From: Olivibacter sp. SDN3
GTDB taxonomy: Bacteria; Bacteroidota; Bacteroidia; Sphingobacteriales; Sphingobacteriaceae
Reading direction: 5' to 3'
Length of the DNA stretch: 64,000 bases
Assembly: GCF_014334135.1 (NCBI RefSeq)
Contig: NZ_CP060497.1
Location: 4,650,001 to 4,714,000 of the forward strand
In this document: piece after piece, positions 23,826 to 31,170 of the stretch
Numbering within the stretch: position 1 is the first letter of the stretch
How the letters are laid out: the number at the start of each line of letters is the position of its first letter
Notes under the pieces: generated by a model
The model's input: only the letters and a program-made list of their open reading frames with translations
Told to the model about the DNA's origin: nothing
Databases searched by the model: none
Position numbers and translations under genes: made by a program

Positions 23826-24634
23826 TATTCGCCTGTTTCCCCACCTGTACCTTCATCCACATCTTCTCCTGAATCGATACCGGTATCAACCAGTACCAAA
23901 CTCAATGCGTTATAAGCCCCATTGTTCAGGGCATAGAAAGATCCGTTCACCTGTTGTAAGAACTCAATTCCGAAAACGAGGAATAAAGGTTTGGTAGAGT
24001 CCGTCACACCGAGATCGTTGCTTAAACTCACCGTCTCTGTAGCTAAGTTATCAAAGGTCATTTCACCGGAACTGCTTTGCGCCAGTACGAAGGTCTCATT
24101 TTCGAAATCCACTTCAACCCCTGCTGAAATCAAGCGGAAATGCGTGGTGCCTCCCGGAGCTACGATTTGACTGTCCGGCGTAAAGCTCGGAACATTGATA
24201 TCCAGCAGTCCGGTGGCGCGTGCGATGGATGCGTTGTAGGGAGTATACACCGTTGCGCTCAAACGCGCATTGCCATTGAAGTCGAAGCCCTGGAGAAGAA
24301 TCAATTCGCCATCCAGCACATTACGCTGGCCACGGTTACTTATCTGGTCCGCTTTGATCACCTGCATCATGGATTTGACCAGTCTCGAGATCATGCGCGA
24401 ATCCTGTGTTTTATTCAGCACGGGACGGATGGCCGTGCAAAACGCCTTACTGGCTTTGCCCGCCCTTCCGAATTCTGCGGCATTCTCACGCGTCCGCTGA
24501 AATTTGGGATCACTCAGAAAACGTTCCTTTTCAATTCCGCCTTTTTGCCTGGCCAAAAAGCCGTCTTTACTCTTGTAGAAGGTAATATCCCCGATAGTAC
24601 CTTTCAATTTAATAATACCTGATTGTCTTGCCAT
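23825..24634 (-). CDS. Conserved protein heading the DUF5675 cassette
   Basis: The 269-residue product begins MARQSGIIKLKGTIGDITFY, followed by KSKDGFLARQKGG and a helical, basic part (about 30-110: RTRENAAEFGRAGKASKAF). A beta-rich second half and an acidic, glycine-rich tail (GIDSGEDVDEGTGGETGE) complete it. I recall similar Bacteroidota proteins beside DUF5675 genes, but no function is known to me. The beta-rich domain and partnership with small membrane proteins would fit a structural or secreted component, for instance of a phage-derived particle or toxin. This remains open. Confidence 0.6.
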   Translation of the reverse strand: MARQSGIIKLKGTIGDITFYKSKDGFLARQKGGIEKERFLSDPKFQRTRENAAEFGRAGKASKAFCTAIRPVLNKTQDSRMISRLVKSMMQVIKADQISNRGQRNVLDGELILLQGFDFNGNARLSATVYTPYNASIARATGLLDINVPSFTPDSQIVAPGGTTHFRLISAGVEVDFENETFVLAQSSSGEMTFDNLATETVSLSNDLGVTDSTKPLFLVFGIEFLQQVNGSFYALNNGAYNALSLVLVDTGIDSGEDVDEGTGGETGE

Positions 24635-24911
24635 TTTTTCACCATTTTAAACTCACCTTTGCTGCAGCTGATCAGTGAATACAAAACGAAAATTGTGATA
24701 ATTATCTCCTGAAAGAAGACAGGCTATACCATCTGGCATTTATAGGTCAATATGGTCACATACTTCCTAAGTATTATTTGTAAATTGCAACAAAGATTCC
24801 ACCTCAACTTTACCCCAACTTGTTACCAAATTTGGCATCAAAATGATGAACAGCTACGCCGACTTACCTTAATATCAACTGGGTAGATAAAGCGTACATA
24901 AAGTATAGAAG

Positions 24912-25097
24912 ATGAGAAGAATCTGTATTTATCCGAAAGACATTGCAAGGATCACCGGCAAAAGCTACCGACAGAGTTTGAGGATCCATCATACCATCAA
25001 AAAGGCTAATAACAAACAACCGCACCAGGTCGTTACGCTTGAAGAACTTTGTGTGTATTTAGGTTTGGAAAGAGAGACGGTGATCAAGATAATTTAG
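24912..25097 (+). CDS. Small HTH-like protein (61 residues)
   Basis: The protein reads MRRICIYPKDIARITGKSYR, then a basic loop, then VVTLEELCVYLGLERETVIKII. This is a two-helix and turn layout seen in many small Bacteroidota proteins that resemble truncated HTH regulators. It lies alone, divergent from the DUF5675 cassette across a 277-bp gap. That gap shows no other feature beyond space for the two divergent promoters. A DNA-binding role is inferred only from pattern. Confidence 0.55.
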   Translation: MRRICIYPKDIARITGKSYRQSLRIHHTIKKANNKQPHQVVTLEELCVYLGLERETVIKII

Positions 25098-25160
25098 CAC
25101 TCCGCCAATAGAACCGGCCGCTCGCCATAGTTTATTTGCTATTTGCAATCCGTAAATAAT

Positions 25161-25194
25161 AATGTCAAGTTTTTGGCGCCAAAAACTTGACATT
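25161..25194. repeat. 34-bp loopless perfect palindrome
   Basis: Arms of 17 bp (left arm aatgtcaagtttttggc) meet at 25177/25178 with no spacer. It has the same length and loopless layout as the palindrome at 109-142 but a different sequence. It abuts a HipB-like gene fragment. Confidence 0.85.
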
Positions 25195-25198
25195 TATT

Positions 25199-25246
25199 GG
25201 TCTACAAGATGATGTGCTGAAATTAGCGGCAAATAATAGTAAATAA
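25199..25246 (+). pseudogene. Remnant of a HipB-like HTH gene
   Basis: The last 16 codons of a regulator survive here (GLQDDVLKLAANNSK then stop). They closely match GLQNDVLKLAADDE in the intact HTH gene at 25426-25722. Nothing before it is preserved; the palindrome at 25161-25194 sits where the rest should be. Confidence 0.75.
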
Positions 25247-25307
25247 CGCCCGAAAGGTTTGACAAAACTATTAGGAAACTACTATACACATACGACCAGT
25301 TCAACCT

Positions 25308-25326
25308 TAAAGCCACCACAACTTTA
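25308..25326. repeat. 19-bp direct repeat, copy 2
   Basis: This is an exact second copy of the sequence at 22991-23009, in the same orientation. Between the copies lie the DUF5675 cassette, the small HTH-like gene, the 34-bp palindrome and the HipB remnant. Confidence 0.9.
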
Positions 25327-25365
25327 GATGCCTTTAGCCTATCTGCTATAGTATTAATGATAAAT

Positions 25366-25416
25366 ATGTTTGTTATTTCAATCAAAATACACACATTTGT
25401 ATGTAATAACAAACAT
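25366..25416 (+). promoter_or_regulatory. Promoter and operator of the HipB-like gene
   Basis: A perfect 12-bp inverted repeat (atgtttgttatt at 25366-25377 and its complement at 25405-25416) flanks a -7-like box cacatttg at 25392-25399. The ATG follows at 25426. This layout suggests that the HTH protein represses its own promoter. Confidence 0.7.
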
Positions 25417-25425
25417 TAGTTAGAG

Positions 25426-25722
25426 ATGACTACGAAGAGACAGGTCGTTTTTCCCAAGTACCACAAACTGATGGAGCAAGTCGGCGAAAATATAAAGCTT
25501 GCAAGAAAACGTCGCAAACTAACAACCGTTCAAGTTGCAGAGCGGGCTGGGATTGCACGCTCGACGTTATACCTAATTGAAAAAGGGGGTACAGGAGTGG
25601 CATTTGGTGCGTATTTTAATGTACTTCGTGTATTAGGTCTACAAAATGATGTGTTAAAATTAGCGGCAGACGATGAGCTGGGAAGAAAATTGCAGGATTT
25701 GAAATTATTGAACGGCGTTTAG
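25426..25722 (+). CDS. HipB-like XRE-family regulator (orphan)
   Basis: This 98-residue protein carries an XRE HTH: VGENIKLARKRRKLTTVQVA, then ERAGIARSTLYLIEKGG, and a C-terminal LGRKLQDLKLL. It is similar to HipB-type antitoxins that precede hipA kinase genes. No hipA reading frame follows. Only a short open stretch after the stop (about 25,726-25,809, YDKQPEYGTYSII) could be a decayed remnant. It is therefore an orphan regulator, probably autoregulated through the inverted repeat at its promoter. Confidence 0.75.
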   Translation: MTTKRQVVFPKYHKLMEQVGENIKLARKRRKLTTVQVAERAGIARSTLYLIEKGGTGVAFGAYFNVLRVLGLQNDVLKLAADDELGRKLQDLKLLNGV

Positions 25723-25842
25723 TTTCAGCTATGATAAACAACCGGAGTACGGAACCTATTCAATCATCTATAATTGTTTGAAAATGACCGCACAAATGAC
25801 TTCACATTAAGCAATAACTATTACATTTTACAGAAAAATTAG

Positions 25843-25850
25843 TATTTTTG
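25843..25850 (+). promoter_or_regulatory. Promoter -7 box of the YoeB-type module
   Basis: The sequence tatttttg fits TAnnTTTG and ends four bases before the antitoxin ATG at 25855. Transcription would start at or next to the start codon, which implies a leaderless or nearly leaderless message. Confidence 0.5.
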
Positions 25851-25854
25851 CATC

Positions 25855-26055
25855 ATGGATACCATACTTATACGTCCTAAGAACAAAACGCAATTGGAGG
25901 CTATTAAAGCTTTTGCCAAGGCATTGAAAATGGATTTTGAAACTAATTCAGAAAGTACATATAATCCGGATTTTGTGAAGAAAATTCTCGATGGCCGGGA
26001 AGATGTCAAAAATGGCAAAGGAGTTAAAATAGCCGTGGAAGACTTATGGAAGTAA
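25855..26055 (+). CDS. Antitoxin of the YoeB-type pair (DUF2683-like)
   Basis: This 66-residue acidic and helical protein (MDTILIRPKNKTQLEAIKAF, then AKALKMDFETNSE, and NPDFVKKILDGREDVKNGKG) resembles the DUF2683-type antitoxins that precede YoeB toxins in Bacteroidota. It overlaps the toxin gene by 10 bp, so the two are translated as a coupled pair and should form an autoregulating complex. Confidence 0.75.
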   Translation: MDTILIRPKNKTQLEAIKAFAKALKMDFETNSESTYNPDFVKKILDGREDVKNGKGVKIAVEDLWK

Positions 26056-26321
26056 TCTATACGCCACAGGCGGTTGAGGATTTGAACTACTGGAAAAAGT
26101 CTGGAAACAAAGCCATTCAAAAGAAAATACAGCAACTTATTCTCGCTATTATAGAAAATCCATTTGAGGGTATTGGTAAACCTGAACCTTTGAAACACCA
26201 ACTATCCGGTTCCTGGTCAAGACGGATCAATCGGGAACATCGTATCGTTTATGAAGTTTACAATGATCAAACCGTAGTGATCCTTGAAATCCAGTCACTT
26301 CGTGGCCACTATCTGAAATAA
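26046..26321 (+). CDS. Txe/YoeB family mRNA interferase toxin
   Basis: The 91-residue RelE-fold protein has YoeB features: EDLNYWKKSGNKAIQKKI, NPFEGIGKPEPLKHQLSG, WSRRINREHRIVYEV, and the C-terminal RGHY with H88 and Y89. The conserved arginines and the terminal His-Tyr are the catalytic set for ribosome-dependent mRNA cleavage. No residue of the usual catalytic group appears to be missing, so the toxin is probably active and kept in check by the upstream antitoxin. Confidence 0.85.
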   Translation: MEVIYTPQAVEDLNYWKKSGNKAIQKKIQQLILAIIENPFEGIGKPEPLKHQLSGSWSRRINREHRIVYEVYNDQTVVILEIQSLRGHYLK

Positions 26322-26352
26322 TAAATTTTCACAACAATTAAGCTTTGCTTTC

Positions 26353-26406
26353 TGTCGCAAATAACGTTTCGCGACAGAAATTTGTCGCGAAACGTTATTT
26401 GCGACA
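26353..26406. repeat. Nested palindrome with 24-bp arms
   Basis: Two perfectly complementary 24-nt arms (26353-26376 and 26383-26406) enclose gaaatt. Each arm also begins tgtcgc and ends gcgaca, so inverted hexamers are nested within arms. It lies 32 bp after the YoeB-type toxin stop. It could terminate transcription, although the T-run is poor, or bind a protein. Confidence 0.8.
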
Positions 26407-26561
26407 ACAAATTATTATTTCATTCCGAAAACACATATACTCGGACATAGGTATTCCTCCTGAAACGAGATTGTTATTTATATATGTCAGCTGATTAACC
26501 GCCATTCCTGAAAATACTATAAACTGCATTAAGTATAAGGTTTAAACCCGTTCATTTCGTA

Positions 26562-26569
26562 TCTTTGTA
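26562..26569 (+). promoter_or_regulatory. Isolated promoter -7-like box
   Basis: The sequence tatctttg (within cgtatctttgtatag) matches TAnnTTTG. No protein gene follows; the next feature is the tRNA-like fragment at 26675-26700. It may be the original element-end promoter or an unrelated match. Confidence 0.35.
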
Positions 26570-26674
26570 TAGCAAAATGGAATAGGGATAATAAGGAAAT
26601 GGTTCAGCGAGACCCTAGCGAGACCTCAAAAAACCATCACTTATAAAAGATATTAAATCAATGAGTTAGGAAGC

Positions 26675-26700
26675 GAGTTCAAGACCCTCACTTTCCGCCA
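26675..26700 (+). other. tRNA-Ser 3' fragment, probable attachment site
   Basis: The sequence from gagttcaagaccct through cactttccgcca looks like the 3' part of a serine tRNA: T-loop TTCAAGA, stem CCCTC, acceptor strand CACTTTCC, then GCCA. The 5' half of a tRNA is absent, and the base-pairing partner of the T-stem is degenerate (GCGAG in place of GAGGG). This is the expected scar when an element inserts at a tRNA 3' end. Defence and element genes lie on the left and housekeeping genes on the right, so this is the probable right junction. Confidence 0.65.
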
Positions 26701-26710
26701 AAGCCAAATG

Positions 26711-26736
26711 AAGCCCCGCATTAGCGGGGTTTTTTA
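26711..26736 (+). terminator. tRNA-type rho-independent terminator
   Basis: The hairpin ccccgc-atta-gcgggg is followed by a run of seven T. It lies ten bases after the tRNA-like 3' end, as expected for a terminator of the original tRNA gene. Confidence 0.85.
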
Positions 26737-26786
26737 TTTATAGGAGTAAGAGAAGCTCGCTTCAATTTGCTCCTATAAATAAAAAA
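26730..26786. repeat. 17-bp inverted repeat overlapping the terminator T-run
   Basis: The arms ttttttatttataggag (26730-26746) and ctcctataaataaaaaa (26770-26786) are perfectly complementary. The 23-nt loop holds a smaller gaagc/gcttc hairpin. Its role is unknown. Confidence 0.7.
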
Positions 26787-26826
26787 ACAATGAGTGTAAC
26801 GAATGGCTTAATTTGACCTGAAGCCG

Positions 26827-26890
26827 CCCCTCAGAGATGGCAGCAGCCATTGCGAGCGGAGCTAGCGAGACGCTGCCAATCCCTGAGGGG
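26827..26890. other. 64-nt structured element
   Basis: The arms cccctcag (26827-26834) and ctgagggg (26883-26890) pair, followed by atggcagc with gctgccaat (one bulged base). The loop of about 27 nt contains cgagcggagctagcgaga. No T-run follows. It could be a small structured RNA or a repeat element. The rest of the gap 26,322-27,183 holds only the elements listed separately. Confidence 0.45.
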
Positions 26891-27045
26891 GACAATAGTC
26901 GCACTTTCCACTAACATAACTGTTACTAACCAGATTTAATGGGAAGCTTTTCTTTAAACGAAAATCTAAGGATAAAGCATTAGAGGATGCTTAGACTTAT
27001 TTATTAGTAATAACACCCACATAGCTAGTTATTTTTTATTTTGGC

Positions 27046-27115
27046 ATACGCGGGTAACTCCAGAGCGATATAGCGGCAACCGATGATCTTTAGACATACC
27101 CTTTCCCACGCGTAT
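27046..27115. other. 70-nt structured element downstream of serA
   Basis: The ends atacgcg (27046-27052) and cgcgtat (27109-27115) pair, and gggta pairs with taccc just inside. The element lies between the tRNA-type terminator and the serA terminator. No known RNA family was recognised. Confidence 0.35.
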
Positions 27116-27130
27116 CGTCAAATACAAAAA

Positions 27131-27156
27131 AGAGGCAACCCCTTAAGGTAACCTCT
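27131..27156 (-). terminator. serA terminator
   Basis: On the minus strand, agagg/cctct with an inner acc/ggt pairing forms a hairpin that is followed by a T-rich run. It lies 28 bp after the serA stop. Confidence 0.6.
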
Positions 27157-27183
27157 CTATTAATTAAATAAACCGCTATCGGC

Positions 27184-28131
27184 TTACCTTTGAAAAAAAT
27201 CGATAATGATGTTTGCTAGCTCCACACCTATTCGTTCTTGAGCTTCATTAGTAGCAGCACCAATATGTGGGGTCAACGATACCTTTTTATGAAGTAACAG
27301 CTCTTTTCTCGGTGTGGGTTCATTTTCAAACACATCTAATCCCGCAAAAGCAACTTTCCCGCTATCAAGAGCAGCTATAAGTTCAGCCTCGTCAATTGTG
27401 CCTCCGCGAGAAGCATTTACAATCCCCACCCCTTCCTTCATCAAATCAAATTCTGCTTTTCCCAAAACTGGCTTATTCAGAAAAGGTACATGTAAGCTTA
27501 TAAAGTCAGCAGTTTTTAACAACTCTTCCATACTTGACTGTTTGACGGGAACGTCGACTAAAATTCCACCAGATAAATTCAATGTGAGTGTTTTAGGAAC
27601 GTTCACAAAATCACAAGCTACTACATCCATACCAACACCTAATGCCACTTTCGCTGTTTCTTGGCCAATACGACCAAAACCTATAACACCTAAAGTCTTC
27701 CCTCTAAGTTCTACTCCCTTTGCAAAGCTCTTTTTTAAACCTGCAAAACCAGTATCTCCTTCCAATGGCATTCTGCGATTTGCATCATATAAAAAGCGTA
27801 CTCCCCCATACAAATGGGCAAAAACCAGCTCAGCTACCGATAGCGAGGATGCCGCAGGTGTATTTACCACAGCGATCCCTTTAGACCGTGCATACGCTAC
27901 GTCAATATTGTCCATTCCTACACCTCCTCTACCTATAAGTTTTAAATTAGGACAAACATCTATCAACTCCTTTCTCAGTTTCGTAGCACTTCTTACAGTA
28001 ACAGCATCATAATAAGGTAATTTACTTACTAACTCTTCCTGAGGAATATGTACTGTATCAACGGTAAACCCGGCTCTTTCAAGCAATTCCTTCCCAATAG
28101 GATCTATTCCGTCATTTGCTAATAATTTCAT
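27184..28131 (-). CDS. serA: D-3-phosphoglycerate dehydrogenase
   Basis: The 315-residue D-2-hydroxyacid dehydrogenase has the NAD-binding motif GVIGFGRIGQETA near 148-160, RGGTIDEAELIAAL near 244-257 and the catalytic-histidine region LTPHIGAATNEAQ near 286. It oxidises 3-phosphoglycerate in the first step of serine synthesis. It lacks the C-terminal ACT regulatory domain, as in short SerA forms, so serine feedback through that domain is not expected. It follows serC on the same strand with a 36-bp gap, forming a serC-serA operon. Confidence 0.93.
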   Translation of the reverse strand: MKLLANDGIDPIGKELLERAGFTVDTVHIPQEELVSKLPYYDAVTVRSATKLRKELIDVCPNLKLIGRGGVGMDNIDVAYARSKGIAVVNTPAASSLSVAELVFAHLYGGVRFLYDANRRMPLEGDTGFAGLKKSFAKGVELRGKTLGVIGFGRIGQETAKVALGVGMDVVACDFVNVPKTLTLNLSGGILVDVPVKQSSMEELLKTADFISLHVPFLNKPVLGKAEFDLMKEGVGIVNASRGGTIDEAELIAALDSGKVAFAGLDVFENEPTPRKELLLHKKVSLTPHIGAATNEAQERIGVELANIIIDFFQR

Positions 28132-28167
28132 AAAATGGTATGTGATGATATATAAAACTGTTAATAT

Positions 28168-29238
28168 TTACTTGGCATGTTTCTCTGCAAATTCCTGCAT
28201 AGTATCAACTAATATATTGATGCTTGTAATCGGTAAAGCATTATAAATCGATGCCCTAAAACCACCTACGCTTCGGTGCCCCTTTAAACCTACCAACCCT
28301 CTCTCTTCCGCAAAAACCAAAAAATCTTTCTCTAAATCGCTATTATCCATTACAAAAGTAACGTTCATCCTTGATCGATCTTCTGCATTGGCAGTACCTC
28401 TAAAAAGTGGGTTACGATCAATCTCTTCGTATAATGTTCTTGCCTTGATAATGTTCTCACGTTCAATCTCCTCAATACCGCCTTTAGATCTTAGCCAACG
28501 TAAATTTAAAAGCGAAACATAAATCGCGTAAACGGGTGGCGTATTGTACAAAGAGCCAGCTTCTGCATGTTTACGATAATCAAATATCGCAGGCAAATCT
28601 TTACCTGTTTTTCCTAAAATATCATTCTTGACTATAACCAATGTTACCCCAGCTGGCCCCATATTTTTCTGCGCGCCGGCGTAAATTAAACCATAGTCTG
28701 CAACATTAATTTTGCGACTCAATACGTCTGATGACATGTCACAAACCAAAGGCGGGACAGAAGACGGCGCTTCAAATAATTCAGTTCCATAAATGGTATT
28801 ATTCGATGTATAATGGAAATATGCTGCATCCGAAGGCACTTCATACTTCTTAGGTATAAACGTATAATTTCCCTCTTTGGAGGATGCTACAACTTGTATA
28901 GTGCCTAATTTCTGCGCCTCTTTAATAGCTTTTGTAGCCCAAGTACCCGTGTCTAAATAAGCCGCTTTACCAGCATGAGGTAATAAATTCATAGGAACCA
29001 TTGCAAATTGTTGGCTAGCTCCCCCTTGAAGAAAAAGAACACTGTAATTCTCGGGCACTGATAGCAATTCCCGTACTAGGAGCTCAGCCTCTTCGATTAC
29101 CGCTTCAAAAGCTTTCGAACGATGCGATATTTCTAAAATAGAAAGTCCTGAATTATTAAAATCAATTATTGCTTGCGAAGCTTCTTTAAAAACTTCCTGA
29201 GGCAATATACATGGCCCCGCACCGAAATTATGTTTCAT
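28168..29238 (-). CDS. serC: Phosphoserine aminotransferase
   Basis: The 356-residue PLP enzyme begins MKHNFGAGPCILPQEV, has the PLP-lysine segment YAGAQKNMGPAG near 190-200 and ends with VGGFRASIYNALPITSI. It transfers an amino group from glutamate to 3-phosphohydroxypyruvate, the second step of serine synthesis. Length and motifs are normal. It is the first gene of the serC-serA unit and has a strong promoter upstream. Confidence 0.95.
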   Translation of the reverse strand: MKHNFGAGPCILPQEVFKEASQAIIDFNNSGLSILEISHRSKAFEAVIEEAELLVRELLSVPENYSVLFLQGGASQQFAMVPMNLLPHAGKAAYLDTGTWATKAIKEAQKLGTIQVVASSKEGNYTFIPKKYEVPSDAAYFHYTSNNTIYGTELFEAPSSVPPLVCDMSSDVLSRKINVADYGLIYAGAQKNMGPAGVTLVIVKNDILGKTGKDLPAIFDYRKHAEAGSLYNTPPVYAIYVSLLNLRWLRSKGGIEEIERENIIKARTLYEEIDRNPLFRGTANAEDRSRMNVTFVMDNSDLEKDFLVFAEERGLVGLKGHRSVGGFRASIYNALPITSINILVDTMQEFAEKHAK

Positions 29239-29339
29239 TATTACGTAATATATAGATTTAAAATATGCACGTTAAATTAAAAATTCTCTTCTATATATGA
29301 CCAATGTGAGATCTAATAGACAGAATTTATTGGTTTAGG

Positions 29340-29371
29340 CAAATGTAATCGTTTTGTGAAAAAAATTCAAA
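29340..29371 (-). promoter_or_regulatory. Promoter of serC-serA
   Basis: On the minus strand TTTG (29368-29371) and TACATTTG (29340-29347) are separated by 20 bp, which is close to the Bacteroidota consensus. The start would lie near 29335, giving a leader of about 95 nt before serC. Confidence 0.75.
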
Positions 29372-30838
29372 ATTTTAAGCATTTTATTACGAAAATAGCT
29401 AAAATATTTTTACACAATTAAACAGATAATAATCTTGTACAGAGAAGAAATTGTTAACAAAATCATTCAAACAAAAGAAGGCGTCTAAAAAGGGCGCCTT
29501 CTTTCGTTTTGTATCTACCTGTAGAGTCTATCGGTTTTAGGATGTTACTCTGCGACCAATGGTTGATAGCAGTAGTTTATCCATTTGGGGTCATAAATAA
29601 GGGGATTATTGTATTTAGGTTCGTTGTTTGGGCCTGACGAAGTTGTTTTCAGGAGCTTTTTCGACCATTTTCTCAGGTTATGCCCTATACACATCAGGGC
29701 GAACTCAATATCGACCTTTTCAAGCCCCCTCATGGTTAACCTGTTGAATCTGTTGTTGCTTTTCATCTGTCCGAAGACCGCCTCCACTTCTATGGGGCGT
29801 TTACTCCGGTGGTACTTTCCTGTTTCCGATGTTAGACGTTCGCGTGCCCTGGTCTTCAGTTCGTTCAACCGGTGGTTGACTTCGATGATCCTGTTTCCCT
29901 GCGCTTTATGGCACTGCCCCCGAAGCGGGCAGCCTTCACAGCGTTCGGCCCTGTAATAGCTCACCCGGGAACTATATCCATTGGTGCTTTTGCGTATTCC
30001 CTTACCGGCAAACTCCATCTTCTGTCCCATCGGGCACACATAGAAGTCCTGCTCTTTATGATAATACAGGTTCTGTAATAGAAAAGGATTGTTCCTCTGG
30101 TTGCGTTTCTGCTCTTTGTGGAAGTAATTATATTTCACGTAACCTTCTATGTTCTTTGATTCCAGCATTTCATAGTTCTCTTCACTTCCGTAACCGGCAT
30201 CGGCCACCACCACATCGCTCTGCCTGTTATATTGATCTTCGAAGCTATCAAGATGGTCTTCCAATGTGGTGGTATCGGTGCTTGTCTGGTGGATACTGTA
30301 GTGGGTGATGAACTGTTCTTCCGTACTGATCTGCGTGTTGTAGGCCGGTTTGAGCTGCCCGTTCTGCATGTGGTCATCTTTCAGCCGCATGAAGGTGGCA
30401 TCTTCATCGGTTTTGCTGTAACTGTTCCTTTCCCCCAGTGTAGCCAATTGCTTTTCGTACTTTTCCAGCCTTGGAAGATGTTCTTCCCGCAGCTTTTTAA
30501 GCTGTTTTTGGGTAGGTTTTGCTGTTGCTTTGAGCTTTTCGTTCAGTAAAGAAAGTCTGTCCCTGAGCTCATTGCTCTTAATAGGTTTGGGTGTTTCATC
30601 CCTGCCCAGTTCCGATTGGTCCTGTTTTATCTGTGATTCAATGTCCGAGAGGACCGACTGTATTTTATTTTCCAGTTTTGCTTTGTTCTTTTCCACCGAA
30701 CCTTTCCATACAAAAGTGTAACGGCCTGCCGCCGATTCAATCTTTGTACCGTCTATGTACTGGACCTTTAGGCTTACATAGTGGAGTTGCTACCTTTAAA
30801 GCGAGACAGATTTAGACAGTAATTTTAAATTTGTAGAA

Positions 30839-31138
30839 ATGCATAGAAAATTTGATGATTCGTTTAAGATAATGGCGGTCGATTTGAGCGTTGTTAAGGG
30901 ATCTGTAGCCGATGTAGCTAAGGAATTAGACATAGACCCCAGTTTACTGAGTAAATGGCGTAGAAATCCACGTTATAATGGGAATAAGGTTTTACCTGAC
31001 AATCCCAAGATCAGTCCGGAGGAGCAGGAGTTAAGGATTTTACGCAAGAAATTAAGAGATACAGAATTAGAACGCGATATCTTAAAAAAGGCCATAGCCA
31101 TCTTCTCCAGGGGAGACGGTCCATATACCGGTTCATAA
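30839..31138 (+). CDS. IS3-family OrfA (HTH_Tnp)
   Basis: The 99-residue protein has a transposase HTH (HRKFDDSFKIMAVDLSVVKG, then DVAKELDIDPSLLSKWRR) and a leucine-zipper helix (EEQELRILRKKLRDTELERD). A slippery A-AAA-AAG at 31084-31090 near its end is the usual site for -1 frameshifting into orfB to make the OrfAB transposase. Confidence 0.9.
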   Translation: MHRKFDDSFKIMAVDLSVVKGSVADVAKELDIDPSLLSKWRRNPRYNGNKVLPDNPKISPEEQELRILRKKLRDTELERDILKKAIAIFSRGDGPYTGS

Positions 31139-31170
31139 AGGAGAACCGAGAAGTATATTCCGTAGAGAAG

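Noticed and set aside
25723-25812. A hipA gene fragment after the HipB-like gene
   Set aside because: A short open stretch (YDKQPEYGTYSII) might be a remnant, but the similarity is too weak to annotate.
26590-26700. A complete tRNA gene
   Set aside because: Only the T-loop and acceptor 3' strand fit. The distance to a possible 5' acceptor strand (about 108 nt) is too long and no anticodon arm or D-arm can be formed.
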